Positions 26,881-36,163 of a stretch of 64,000 nucleotides of DNA are shown piece by piece; positions within the stretch are counted from its first letter, which is position 1; every line of letters starts with the position of its first letter. The stretch is from an uncultured Myxococcales bacterium. Lineage in GTDB: Bacteria; Myxococcota_A; UBA9042. Where the stretch lies: contig CAIYBN010000001.1 of the NCBI GenBank assembly GCA_903924465.1, positions 1-64,000 of the forward strand, in the 5' to 3' direction. Made by a program: the position numbers and the translations under genes. The notes below the pieces were generated by a model. It did no database searches and was not told the DNA's origin. It worked only from the letters and a program-made list of their open reading frames with translations.

Positions 26881-27753
26881 ATGACCCGCATCCGCAAAGC
26901 CGTCATTCCCGCCGCTGGCATGGGCACTCGCTTTTTGCCCGCCACCAAGGCCATTCCCAAGGAAATGCTGCCGATCGTCAACAAGCCGTCGATCCAGCTG
27001 ATTGTGGAAGAGGCCGCAGCGGCAGGGATTGAACAGGTGGTGATCGTGACCGGTCGCGGCAAGACGGAAATCGTCGATCACTTTGACGCCCATCCCGCGC
27101 TGGAGGACTTGCTGCGGCGCGGTGGCAAGGAGGCGCTGCGTCAGGAGGTGATTCGGCCTACGCAACTTGTGAAAATGTCGACGGTTCGCCAGCAGCGGCC
27201 GCTGGGTCTGGGCCACGCGATCCTGTGCGCGCGCGAGTTGATCGGCGACGAACCGTTCGTGGTCTTTTTGCCCGACGATCTGGTCGACGCACCGGTGCCC
27301 TGCGCGCGGCAGCTGATGGACGTGTACGACAGAACCGGCAAGTCCGTGCTGGCGTTGATGAATGTTTCGCGATCCGAAACATCGCAATATGGCATCGCCG
27401 CGGGCGATATCGACCCGAATGACGCACGGCTGCTGCACGTCAAGACGCTGGTGGAAAAGCCGGCGGCCGAGGATGCACCTTCGACCATGGCGGTGGTCGG
27501 TCGCTATGTGCTGACGCCCGACGTTTTTGACTACCTGGCGCGCACCAATCCGGGTCGCGGCGATGAGATTCAGCTGACGGACGCGCTGGCCGCCATGGCA
27601 GCCGATCGCGGTTTGCACGGCTGGCTGTTCGACGGCGAGCGCTTTGATGCCGGCGATGTGGGCGGTTACCTGCTGGCCAACCTGAATTGGGCGCGCAAGA
27701 CGCCGCGATTGTGGAATCTGGTCCAATCGTACGTGAAGAGTCACCAGCGCTGA
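26881..27753 (+). CDS. galU: UTP-glucose-1-phosphate uridylyltransferase
   Basis: The 290-residue enzyme shows the GalU signature: IPAAGMGTRFLPATKAIPKE at the N terminus, MLPIVNKP, later FLPDDL and VEKP. It makes UDP-glucose for glycans of the envelope, fitting the glycosyltransferases elsewhere in the window. The ATG at 26881 starts the conserved part. No operon partner is evident; the next gene starts 255 bp downstream. Confidence 0.96.
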   Translation: MTRIRKAVIPAAGMGTRFLPATKAIPKEMLPIVNKPSIQLIVEEAAAAGIEQVVIVTGRGKTEIVDHFDAHPALEDLLRRGGKEALRQEVIRPTQLVKMSTVRQQRPLGLGHAILCARELIGDEPFVVFLPDDLVDAPVPCARQLMDVYDRTGKSVLALMNVSRSETSQYGIAAGDIDPNDARLLHVKTLVEKPAAEDAPSTMAVVGRYVLTPDVFDYLARTNPGRGDEIQLTDALAAMAADRGLHGWLFDGERFDAGDVGGYLLANLNWARKTPRLWNLVQSYVKSHQR

Positions 27754-28008
27754 TCACCAGAATGCACCAAGACATTTCCGCGGCCGCCGATTCTGGATGC
27801 AAGGAGCCAGGAGACAATGGCGCGAAGGCGACCGGCAAGCCAGCCATTTGCTGGCGCGGCAGTATCGCAGCGGCCAGCAGGCGCTTGCGGAAGGGACTCG
27901 TTGAGCGATGTTCTCGACGCGGCGACGCCGAAATGCGCCAGAAGCGGTGGATTGCGGATCGGCGTTGCACTTGCCAGTCCGGTCGCAGCCAGTTAGCATC
28001 CGAGGGCC

Positions 28009-28929
28009 GTGGGCCAGAGCCCGCTCAAGCTGAGACACCGCGTGGACCTGACCCACCCGAGCCAACATCGCCTTGCCGCCCGTTCGCCTGCCTCGCGCAA
28101 AGCGTTGGCGTCGCACGTGGTCGCGTTGACGGCCATCGTCGCTGCGCTCTGCGGACTGACAGCGTTTCCCGCCCGCGCAGCCGAACCTGAGCGCGACTCG
28201 ACTGCCGCAGAAGCGGACGCCGTGCCGACCGCGCCTGGTGAAGCGGTGACCGCCGAGTCAGTTGAAGCCGCCCGCAGTCGCACGCTGACCCGCGAGTTGG
28301 CCGAACAAGGCGAGAGCGAACTCAACAAGGCTGTCCGCGTCTTCCAGCAGCGCTATTTGATCAAACGCCATCGCATCGAGCTGCAGCTGGGCGGCGGCAT
28401 GACCGTCAACGATCCGATGGTGACGCATTTTTCCGGCGACGTCGGACTGTTCTTCCACTTCACGGAGCAATTGGCCCTCGGCTTCACCGCCGCCAAGTAC
28501 ATGGCACGGGATTCGACGACCGCCAACACCGTGGAAAGCAACTTCGGCCTCTTCGCGGAGCGTTCGCACCTGCAAGCTGGCGGCATGTTGGAAGCGCAGT
28601 GGGCGCCCTTGTTCGGCAAATTCGCCGTGTTCGGCCTGGGCGTCGTTCAAGTCGACGGGTTCCTGATCGCCGGCGGTGGCATGGAACGGACGACCCGCGG
28701 CACGGATCTGAAGCCCGCCGGCGAAATCGGCATCGGCATGCGTCTGCACCTCCTGCGTTGGCTGTCCTTGTCGGCAGACATTCGCGACATCATTTACTCG
28801 GAGAAATTCCAGAGTTGCGACGCGGCAAGCGCCGGCGTCTGCGGCAGTGCCATATTGAATCAGGTCTTCACCGGTCTGCGGCTCGGCATCTGGATTCCGC
28901 CCACGACCACGTACAGGTTCCCGCGATGA
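28009..28929 (+). CDS. Outer-membrane beta-barrel protein, first of a pair
   Basis: The protein has up to 306 residues. A signal peptide ends near AFPARA, preceded by a basic N region of about 40 residues whose exact start is unclear (GTG at 28009, or a GTG near 28042). After a polar helical segment, alternating hydrophobic strands of a small barrel appear (ELQLGGGMTV, VGLFFHFTEQLALG, GGMLEAQWAPLFG, closing GLRLGIWIPP). This is the kind of barrel common in myxobacterial outer membranes. The stop overlaps the next barrel gene as ATGA, implying coupled translation. Confidence 0.78.
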   Translation: MGQSPLKLRHRVDLTHPSQHRLAARSPASRKALASHVVALTAIVAALCGLTAFPARAAEPERDSTAAEADAVPTAPGEAVTAESVEAARSRTLTRELAEQGESELNKAVRVFQQRYLIKRHRIELQLGGGMTVNDPMVTHFSGDVGLFFHFTEQLALGFTAAKYMARDSTTANTVESNFGLFAERSHLQAGGMLEAQWAPLFGKFAVFGLGVVQVDGFLIAGGGMERTTRGTDLKPAGEIGIGMRLHLLRWLSLSADIRDIIYSEKFQSCDAASAGVCGSAILNQVFTGLRLGIWIPPTTTYRFPR

Positions 28930-29663
28930 TGCAGCCCTGTCACGTCCGCAAGCTGTTGCCGTTGTTCGGTTTGGCGCTGGCCGTGCTGGCGACCGCAGCG
29001 TCGTTCATGCCGGCAGCTTTGGCCGACGACGTGCTGGAGAATACGCCCGTCGTTCGGCGCGCGCTGCAGTACCGGACCGGCCGTCAGGAACTGGGCGTGG
29101 TGTTCAACGCCACGCTGGGCGATCCTTACACGCGCAACCTGTTGCCAGGCCTTCGTTACGACTATCACCTGCTGGAGTGGCTGTCGGTCGGCGCGGACGT
29201 CATGTACGGCATTCCGGTTGTCACGAGCACCGCAAACCAAATTCGCGACAAAGTCCATGTCAGCAATGCCAATTTCGTCATGGAACCGTCGTCGATCAGC
29301 TACATGGCGACCGCACACATTCAGGCTGCGCCGCTGGTCGGCAAGTTTGTGGCGTTCGGCTCGCTGCCCATCCAGTTTGACCTGCACGCGACGCTGTCGT
29401 TCGGCATTGCCGGGCTGACCGGTGGGTCGGCCATCGACACGGTGCAAGGGAATGTGTCGATTGCGCCCGGCATTGGCGGCGGTTTTCGGCTGTTCTTTTC
29501 CAGACTGGTCGCGCTCAACGTCGATTTGGCCGATGTGTACATGAAGCGCACGCTGGCTGTGACGCGCTTTGGCCAAGCGCAGGATCCGGTCTTTGGTGGC
29601 AATCTGTTGTTCAGCGCGGGGCTTTCGTTCTTCCTGCCGCCGAACTTGAAGCGCGCCGACTGA
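28926..29663 (+). CDS. Outer-membrane beta-barrel protein, second of a pair
   Basis: The 245-residue protein has a signal peptide cleaved near AALA and a barrel of the same type as the upstream gene: LRYDYHLLEWLSVGADV, SYMATAHIQAAPLVGKF, GGGFRLFFSRLVALNVDL, and a final strand LLFSAGLSFFLPP. The shared layout (HLLEWLSVGAD here, HLLRWLSLSAD upstream; APLVGKFVAFG here, APLFGKFAVFG upstream) shows that the two are paralogues. The 4-bp overlap means they are made together, perhaps as one complex. The cargo or function is unknown. Confidence 0.82.
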   Translation: MMQPCHVRKLLPLFGLALAVLATAASFMPAALADDVLENTPVVRRALQYRTGRQELGVVFNATLGDPYTRNLLPGLRYDYHLLEWLSVGADVMYGIPVVTSTANQIRDKVHVSNANFVMEPSSISYMATAHIQAAPLVGKFVAFGSLPIQFDLHATLSFGIAGLTGGSAIDTVQGNVSIAPGIGGGFRLFFSRLVALNVDLADVYMKRTLAVTRFGQAQDPVFGGNLLFSAGLSFFLPPNLKRAD

Positions 29664-29742
29664 ACCGAGCCAATCGATCGATCGCGAAGGCGTGTCGCCG
29701 CCGTCAGGCATCCTCGGCGACCCGGCCAAGATGGCCAAGGCG

Positions 29743-30765
29743 CTACGGCACCAGCAACACTTTGCCAATGCTACCGCGCGACTCGATCCGGCGATGAGCA
29801 TCCGCGGCTTGGTCAAAAGGGAACGTGCTGTCGATCTTCGGCGCAATCTTGCCGGCGGCGAACAACCCGAGCAGCGCCATCAACTCCTCGCGCAGCATGG
29901 CCTTTTCGCCCCAGAGGTGGCCCATGTTCACGCCGCTGACCGCGCGGTTCTCGTTCATCAGGCTGATGGAATTCCACAGCGGAACTTGGGCCATTTGGCC
30001 GAGGACGCGCAACAAACTGCGCGTGCCGTCGCCGCTTGTGTTGTTGGAGAAGCCGTAGGCGCACAGGTGCCCGGCCGGCCGCAAGAGCCGATAGCCTTTG
30101 CGCCAGTCCTTGCCTCCCAACGGATCCAGCACGATGTCCACGCCTTGGCCGTTCGTCAGCGTCCGCACCGCATCGACGTAGTCCTCCGTGCGGTAGTCAA
30201 TCGGGTGATCCAGACCGATTTCCCTGAGATACGCGTGCTTGCCCGCCGACGCCGTGCCAAAGAGCTCCACGCCGCCGACCGCCTGGCAGAGCTGGATGAC
30301 CGCGATGCCCACGCCGCCCGCCGCCGAATGGATCAGCAGCCGCTGGCCGGACCGAACGTGCGCGACGCGGTGCAGCATGTGGTAGGCCGTCAGGTAGTTG
30401 ACCGGCAGCGCAGCGGCTTGCTCGAAACTCATGTTGGCCGGCATGGGCAGGACTTCGTCGACCGCGGCGGCGATGAGCTCGGCGTGGCTGCCGAACTGGA
30501 TCATCGCGATCACGCGGTCGCCAATCTGAAACTCGGTCACTTCGCTGCCCACCTGCTCGACGACGCCCGACGCCTCGTAACCGACGACACAGGGCGGCTT
30601 CGGCGCGTCCAGGTACAGGCCCTGACGGGCCATGATTTCGGCAAAGTTCAGCCCCGCCGCCCTCACCCGCACCAGGACTTGCCGCGCGCCGGGCTGCGGA
30701 TCGGCCATCTCGCGGACCTGGAGCACTTCTGGACCGCCGTGGCGGGTGATGACAAGGGCACGCAT
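29743..30765 (-). CDS. Zinc-independent MDR oxidoreductase (quinone oxidoreductase-like)
   Basis: The 340-residue medium-chain dehydrogenase shows a GroES-like N domain (VGYEASGVVEQVG, GDRVIAM) and a Rossmann domain with HSAAGGVGIAVIQL. The catalytic zinc cysteines of alcohol dehydrogenases are absent, as in zeta-crystallin and VAT-1-like NADPH quinone or enone reductases. The substrate is unknown. The gene lies upstream of nothing obvious on its strand; a membrane glycosyltransferase gene ends 12 bp before its start. Confidence 0.9.
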   Translation of the reverse strand: MRALVITRHGGPEVLQVREMADPQPGARQVLVRVRAAGLNFAEIMARQGLYLDAPKPPCVVGYEASGVVEQVGSEVTEFQIGDRVIAMIQFGSHAELIAAAVDEVLPMPANMSFEQAAALPVNYLTAYHMLHRVAHVRSGQRLLIHSAAGGVGIAVIQLCQAVGGVELFGTASAGKHAYLREIGLDHPIDYRTEDYVDAVRTLTNGQGVDIVLDPLGGKDWRKGYRLLRPAGHLCAYGFSNNTSGDGTRSLLRVLGQMAQVPLWNSISLMNENRAVSGVNMGHLWGEKAMLREELMALLGLFAAGKIAPKIDSTFPFDQAADAHRRIESRGSIGKVLLVP

Positions 30766-30777
30766 GTGGGTCTCCGA

Positions 30778-32493
30778 TTAGCGGGGCGATGATTCGCGAT
30801 TCAGGTTGTGCAAGGTAGTCGACGCCTGCCGGTGTTGCGCAGCTTCCCGCGTGTTCCCTTGCAGTTCAAGCGCCTGCGCGGCAATCGCGTGGGCTTGGCT
30901 GTACCGTTCGGCAATCTGCGTTTGCTCCGGGCGGAGCGCTGGCGGCCAGTCGGCCAGATCCGCGGGTTCGCCGCGCAGATACAGCCGCATCGTCTCCACC
31001 ACCAACGCGTGGTCCTGCCGTTCCGCCGCGCGCTGCAGCTGCGGCAACGCCCAATACTGCCACGCGACGGCGTGATCCACCGCGCGGGTCGGCGGCACCG
31101 AATCCGGCAACGGCCGCAGCAGCCACACGGTCAGCACGAGGATCGCCGCCAGCCACGCAAGCAGGCACGGACATCGTGCGCGCAGGTCGGCGTGCAGGAA
31201 CACCAGCGCCGAGGCCGCCAGCGGGAGCAGCGCGGCGAGCAGCCCCAGGCGATAGCGGGAAAGCGGTTGGAGCACGAGCAGCGGTATCAGCTGCACCGCG
31301 ACCAGCAGGACCAGCACACGGGCACGGCGCTCGCGGATCGCGTGCAGCGCGCCCACCAGGCCGAGCGGCAGGAGCCAGGCGAAATCGACCGGCAGCAGCT
31401 TCAGGATCGGCGCGTGCTGGCGGTAGAAGACGAAGCTGGCGTTGTTCGGCATCTCAAAATTGTGCAGGAGCACCGCGAGCTTGGCGCCTGCCAACGCCAG
31501 CCAGTGGTGCTGCGCCTGGGCCGTCGCCAGCACAAGGCCCAGCGGCTCGCCGTGCGATTGCCAGAGGAGACGGGCGATCCATTGCGGATCGAGAATCAGA
31601 CCTTGCCACGGATCGGCCCCGGGCGCGTTGGCAGCGACAAAGGCGAAGACGCCGCCACCGGCCAGCGCCAAAGGCGGCGCACCGACCAGCAGGTTCCGCG
31701 TGACGAGAAGCCCGAGAGGCAGCGCGAGACCGAGCGACCAGCCAGCCAGCCGCGGCAGCCGCCCCGTTCGTGGCGTCAGGGAAACCAGGAGCAGGATGAG
31801 CATCAGCGGGGCAATCGCGGCACGGGTCAGCAGGGTCAAACCCGCCGCGAGACCAACGCCGGCCCACGCGCGCCAGTCCACCCGTGCGCGCGCGACCGAC
31901 CACTGCCGAACCAACAACCACACCGTCGTCACTGCCAGCGTTTCGCGCAGCATCAGCGATTCATAGTAGGCGAGCGGCCCACAGAACGTCGCCAGCAGTC
32001 CCGCAAGGAGCGCCTCACGCTCGCCGATCAGCCGCCGTGTCGCGTCCATGAGCAGCCACAGACCGAGCAGGCCCAGCAGCGCCTGCAGCGCAAACACCGC
32101 AAGCGACGACGGCCCAGCCAGCAGCTGCGTACCGGCCAGCAGGTAGGGGTACAGCGGCTCCTGATAGAATTGCGCGCCGCCCTGCCAGCGCTGCCATGCG
32201 GACTGCACCGCGGCGTCGGACAGTGGCTGGCCCGAATCCGCGGGCTGCAGGCGTTGCCAAGCGGCCGCGACCTCGCGGTGCCACGACGTGAGCGGTCGTT
32301 GCGGCTGCCGCGACAGCGGGTCGCCGTGAGCGATGTTGTGGGCCCAGTGGTCAAACGCGAACATGTCCGAGTCGGGCCAGTTCGCTTGCACCAGCGCGGG
32401 CGAGTCGACCAGCTGCGCCAAATGCACCAGGCGCACGCAGACGAACAAGGCGAAGACGAGCAGCCAAGCGCGGCGATGCGGCGTAGGCGACAT
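30778..32493 (-). CDS. Multi-pass membrane glycosyltransferase-like protein
   Basis: The 571-residue protein has roughly ten hydrophobic segments. An early lumenal-type loop contains WPDSDMFAFDHWAH, an acidic motif placed like the catalytic Asp of GT-C enzymes that use lipid-linked sugars. The first periplasmic loop is about 100 residues. The C-terminal soluble tail looks like a short helical repeat. The ATG at 32493 overlaps the stop of the upstream flippase-like gene (TGATG). The pair probably exports and glycosylates an envelope molecule; the exact reaction is unknown. Confidence 0.72.
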   Translation of the reverse strand: MSPTPHRRAWLLVFALFVCVRLVHLAQLVDSPALVQANWPDSDMFAFDHWAHNIAHGDPLSRQPQRPLTSWHREVAAAWQRLQPADSGQPLSDAAVQSAWQRWQGGAQFYQEPLYPYLLAGTQLLAGPSSLAVFALQALLGLLGLWLLMDATRRLIGEREALLAGLLATFCGPLAYYESLMLRETLAVTTVWLLVRQWSVARARVDWRAWAGVGLAAGLTLLTRAAIAPLMLILLLVSLTPRTGRLPRLAGWSLGLALPLGLLVTRNLLVGAPPLALAGGGVFAFVAANAPGADPWQGLILDPQWIARLLWQSHGEPLGLVLATAQAQHHWLALAGAKLAVLLHNFEMPNNASFVFYRQHAPILKLLPVDFAWLLPLGLVGALHAIRERRARVLVLLVAVQLIPLLVLQPLSRYRLGLLAALLPLAASALVFLHADLRARCPCLLAWLAAILVLTVWLLRPLPDSVPPTRAVDHAVAWQYWALPQLQRAAERQDHALVVETMRLYLRGEPADLADWPPALRPEQTQIAERYSQAHAIAAQALELQGNTREAAQHRQASTTLHNLNRESSPR

Positions 32494-34025
32494 CAGTCGT
32501 TCTCCACGCCGACGCGCTGAGCGGCGAGGTACCAGGACGTGAATGCGGCGACGGCTTGAAAGATCAGGCAAATCACCGCGATGAGCAGCCATTCGCGCGG
32601 ACCGCGTGCGGCCTTGAGGCTCGTCAACGCCAGACCGGCAAGGAACGCGGGAACGACGGCGACGGCGAATCGCCAGGCACGGCCGCGGACGAACCGCAGC
32701 GGCTGCATGCGGAGGTCACGACACATCGTCCACGGCGCGCGCCAGCCGATCGTCAGGACGTGCGCCAGCGCGATCGCCATCAGGGCGCCGCCCAAGCCCC
32801 ACGGACCGATGACCCCGAGGCACAGGATCGCCGCCAGCATGACTTCCGCGGCGGCGACAGGTCCAAGGTGACTGTCCATGCCCACGGTGACGAGGTAGCG
32901 CACGGACACCACACTCGCGACCGCGAACGGCAGGAGAATCGCAATGGCCACACCGAGCCCGGTCGGCGGCGGCACGTCGAGCCACTGGGCCAGCACGCGC
33001 GTGCCCATCACGCCCCACAGCACGGTCAGGCTGCCGACAACCGCAAGCGCGGCATCGGTCGCGCGTCGCACCAACCAGCGTCGTTCAATGCGCGAGGTCT
33101 GGACACCGATTTGGCCGAAGCGCGAAAAGATCACCGATCCCAGTTGCAGCGCCGTGCCAGCAGTCAATCGACAGGCGCTCGCCGCGACTGCCAGAACCGC
33201 CGCCACTTCCACGCCGTGCACCAGGGCGACGACACAAACCGCCACGTCGAAGGTCAGCAGAAACGGCGTGGATTGCGTCACTTCCAGCGCGCCGTGGGCG
33301 TACAGCGTGCGGCCCATACGCCAATCCACGTCGGCCAAGGTGGGCAGCCAGCCCGGCCCCGCGCGGCGCAGCGCCAGCAACAGCGCCGCGCCCCAGGCGC
33401 CGACAATCAACAGTTCCAGCGCACCCAAGGTGGCCAGGTTCACGCGCCCGGTCGCCACCGCGAAGCAGACCAGTACTTCCAGCAGCGTCCGAGCCCCGCG
33501 CACGGCCGCCAGCTCCGCGCCCAGTCCTGCCGCAAGGACTGCAGATTGCCATGCCGACATCGACGCTTGCGCCGCGAGACGCAGGCCGGTCAGCATCACG
33601 TAATCCGCGGCATCCGGCGCCAACGAGAGTTCGATGCCCAGCGCCGCGACCAGCGAATCGGCCTGCAGCGCCAGAATCGCCGCCATCGACAAACCGAGCG
33701 CCGACAGCAGCAGCCAACTCATCAGCACGATGCGCCGCAGCCGGACGGTGTCGTCGACGCGGACCGCGGCCAGCAACATCCGCGTCGCGCTCGCGGTAAA
33801 CGCCCGCAGCGGCCAGTCCAGCAAGCTGGCCAGCGCCGTCGCCGTCACCACCACGCCAAATCGGGTGTCGCCCAGCACATTCCACAGCACCGGCGTGAGC
33901 ACCACGAAAGCCACGAAGCGCACGACGGCGGTGTCAAAGAACGCGAGCAGCCGTTCGCCCGTCGTCGACGGACGCATCGGCAGCGGCAAAGTCGTGGCAT
34001 CGAGGAGCGGCGGCGTCAGGATCAT
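32493..34025 (-). CDS. Flippase-like polytopic membrane protein (Wzx/MATE-like)
   Basis: The 510-residue protein has 12 to 14 predicted helices evenly spread, the layout of Wzx-type lipid-linked oligosaccharide flippases. It lacks sharp motifs, as is usual for that group. The ATG at 34025 is taken; an in-frame TTG at 34037 is possible. It overlaps by one base with the downstream GT-C-like gene, so the two form an operon. An alternative is a different transporter of the same overall fold. Confidence 0.65.
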   Translation of the reverse strand: MILTPPLLDATTLPLPMRPSTTGERLLAFFDTAVVRFVAFVVLTPVLWNVLGDTRFGVVVTATALASLLDWPLRAFTASATRMLLAAVRVDDTVRLRRIVLMSWLLLSALGLSMAAILALQADSLVAALGIELSLAPDAADYVMLTGLRLAAQASMSAWQSAVLAAGLGAELAAVRGARTLLEVLVCFAVATGRVNLATLGALELLIVGAWGAALLLALRRAGPGWLPTLADVDWRMGRTLYAHGALEVTQSTPFLLTFDVAVCVVALVHGVEVAAVLAVAASACRLTAGTALQLGSVIFSRFGQIGVQTSRIERRWLVRRATDAALAVVGSLTVLWGVMGTRVLAQWLDVPPPTGLGVAIAILLPFAVASVVSVRYLVTVGMDSHLGPVAAAEVMLAAILCLGVIGPWGLGGALMAIALAHVLTIGWRAPWTMCRDLRMQPLRFVRGRAWRFAVAVVPAFLAGLALTSLKAARGPREWLLIAVICLIFQAVAAFTSWYLAAQRVGVEND

Positions 34026-34129
34026 CGGATCTCGCAAAACTGGCGTTCATGCTGCCATGGCGTGGGGAATTCAGCCAGCCGCCGGGAACAGCTTGACGGT
34101 GCAGCACCGCAGCGTACGATGCGCGCCCC

Positions 34130-34894
34130 ATGCCGACCGACAGCTCAGAATCCCGCCTCACCTTCACCGTTCGCGGCGATGAATTGGACCGAACCGGCAC
34201 GGCGAGTGCCGCGCAATTGCTGCGCTACCTGGAGAACGGTCGCTGGCAGTCGATCCTGGCGGCGGACGCGGGCATGGCGGCGATGTTCACCAGCGGACGG
34301 AAAATGGTCGTGCGCGCTCAGCGGCTGCTGCTGGAGACAAGCGTGACGTGGGGCGAGGAACTGACGGTGCAGACCTGGCTGGCGCGGACCGGTCGGACGA
34401 GCGTGGACATCGCGCACCTGCTGACGCGCGTGGGCGACGGCGCGCGGGTGTGCGAGGCGATTCTGACGGGTGTGCAAATCGACGAGACCGGTCGGCCGAT
34501 GCCGCTTCCCGACGATGTCGTCGCGCGGATCGATGGACCGCAGCTGGACGCCCGGCTGCTGAACCTCGCGTGCGCCGATGTTCAGCCGGACGATGCATGG
34601 GCTTGGCCGCAGACGATTCGCCCCAGCCAGACGGATTCGTTTCGCCACGTGAACCACTCGCGCTACGTCGACCTGTTTGAGGACGCGCGCTGGTTCATGG
34701 AGCGCGTGCAAGGGATTGCGGACTGGCAGCCCAAACGGCAACTTGCGCTTGTCGCGCTGGAATACCGCCGCGAAGCGAAAGCGGGCGACCACGTGCGGGT
34801 GCTCTTGTCCAGACGCGACGCGGCGACGCTCGATGCGGTCCTGCTACGCGGCGACGAGACGCTGACCCGCGGCGTGCTGCACGTGTGTGCTTGA
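34130..34894 (+). CDS. Acyl-ACP thioesterase-like double hotdog protein
   Basis: The 254-residue protein has two hotdog-fold halves, as in FatA-type acyl-ACP thioesterases. The first has TASAAQLLRYLENGRWQSI, the second RHVNHSRYVDLFEDARWF, with the NH...Y pattern near the usual active site. Such enzymes release fatty acids from acyl carrier protein or act on acyl-CoA. It stands alone between the divergent flippase operon and the M23 peptidase gene. Confidence 0.82.
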   Translation: MPTDSSESRLTFTVRGDELDRTGTASAAQLLRYLENGRWQSILAADAGMAAMFTSGRKMVVRAQRLLLETSVTWGEELTVQTWLARTGRTSVDIAHLLTRVGDGARVCEAILTGVQIDETGRPMPLPDDVVARIDGPQLDARLLNLACADVQPDDAWAWPQTIRPSQTDSFRHVNHSRYVDLFEDARWFMERVQGIADWQPKRQLALVALEYRREAKAGDHVRVLLSRRDAATLDAVLLRGDETLTRGVLHVCA

Positions 34895-35149
34895 CCGATA
34901 ATCCATAGTCCTTTCAAACACCTGCCGATGCGTCTCCGAATCGCGCGTCGGACCGGAATTTTGCCACAGCCTCCGCCGATCGCGTTTACCGTCGTGAAAG
35001 CGCCGCCGTGGCGTCGGCATGTGCAGAAAACTTTGCACTTTTCGCCACACGATTATCGTCACCCACAGGACCGCCTGCTGCCGAACGGGCGAGGTGCAAA
35101 CGGTCAACTGCGGCGAACGTCGCGCAACGCTGATTCTGGAGGTGTGGAG

Positions 35150-36112
35150 ATGAACTCGCATTTGAACAAAACGACCATTGCGTTCGCGCTGTTGGGTTGT
35201 TCGGTCCTGCTGAACGTCGCACTGTTGGCGACGCGGTCGACCGACAAAACCGCGGAAGTGAAGAAAGCCGCGGCGACGCAGCCAGCGGTGGCCAAGATCG
35301 CGCCGGTGAAGCCGGTGGAACTGCCTGCAGGCGAATGGAAAGTGGTCAAGACGGCGCTGAAGAGCACGCCGACGCAGTCGTTCATGGAGGCGATTGGCGA
35401 GGAAGGCGACGGCCTGAGCCAGGCCTATGCGCGGCTGTTCGTGTGGGATGCGAACCTGCGGACGGACCTGTCGAACGGCGACGCGCTGGCGGTGGCGTAC
35501 GCGCTCACCGACGAGGGCAAGCCGGACATCGCGGTGGCGACGCTGACGGCGAAGAAGAAAGGCAAGACGTTCCGCGCCTACCAGTGGCAGGCCCCGGGCG
35601 ATGCGTTCACGAGCTATTGGAACGAAAATGGCACGGAAGTGCCGCTGACCTTGAAGAACGGCCCGCTGAAGAAGTACCAGCAGATCACGTCGCTGTTGAA
35701 GGATCGCCCGACGCACAAAGGCATGGATTTCAAGACGCCGGTGGGCACGGAAGTCTACACGCCATTTGCCGGCACCGTGCTGCGGACCAACTGGAACTGG
35801 GGCGCGAACGGCAACTGCGTGGAAGTGCAGTATCCAGACGGCACGCTGGCGAAGTTCCTGCACTTGTCGGAGAACCGCGTGAAGGAAGGCGCGAAGGTGG
35901 AGGCCGGTCAGGTCATCGCGCTGACGGGCAACACGGGCCATTCGACCGCGCCGCACCTGCACTATCAGCTGAATCAGGGCGAGAAGGTTGTGGATCCGCT
36001 GGATTACCATGGCTCGGAGCGTCGCCAGCTGGATGACGCCGGTGTGGCGCAGTTGAAGCCGGTGATCCAGAAGTTGGACGCGCTGCTCGCGGATCAGGCG
36101 GCTGCGCTGTAG
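35150..36112 (+). CDS. Membrane-anchored M23 peptidase
   Basis: The 320-residue protein has one N-terminal hydrophobic segment (signal or anchor). An OapA/LysM-poor linker follows, then an M23 LytM domain at about 180-290. Zinc ligands are in HKGMDF and HLHYQL, and the conserved GNTGHSTAPH precedes the latter. It probably cleaves peptide cross-bridges or regulates amidases in the periplasm. GGAGGTGTGGAG lies directly before the ATG at 35150. The frame continues upstream without conservation, so this start is preferred. Confidence 0.93.
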   Translation: MNSHLNKTTIAFALLGCSVLLNVALLATRSTDKTAEVKKAAATQPAVAKIAPVKPVELPAGEWKVVKTALKSTPTQSFMEAIGEEGDGLSQAYARLFVWDANLRTDLSNGDALAVAYALTDEGKPDIAVATLTAKKKGKTFRAYQWQAPGDAFTSYWNENGTEVPLTLKNGPLKKYQQITSLLKDRPTHKGMDFKTPVGTEVYTPFAGTVLRTNWNWGANGNCVEVQYPDGTLAKFLHLSENRVKEGAKVEAGQVIALTGNTGHSTAPHLHYQLNQGEKVVDPLDYHGSERRQLDDAGVAQLKPVIQKLDALLADQAAAL

Positions 36113-36163
36113 GTTCGACGCGCGCGTGGCTCGGCCATCTTCGCCCGCCGCTGCGCAAACCGC

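Noticed and set aside
24540-27062. Very long open frame on the minus strand (about 840 codons)
   Set aside because: It is antisense to the HEAT-like, greA, tsaE and DUF2225 genes and is rich in Arg, His and Gln, a shadow of their high third-position GC.
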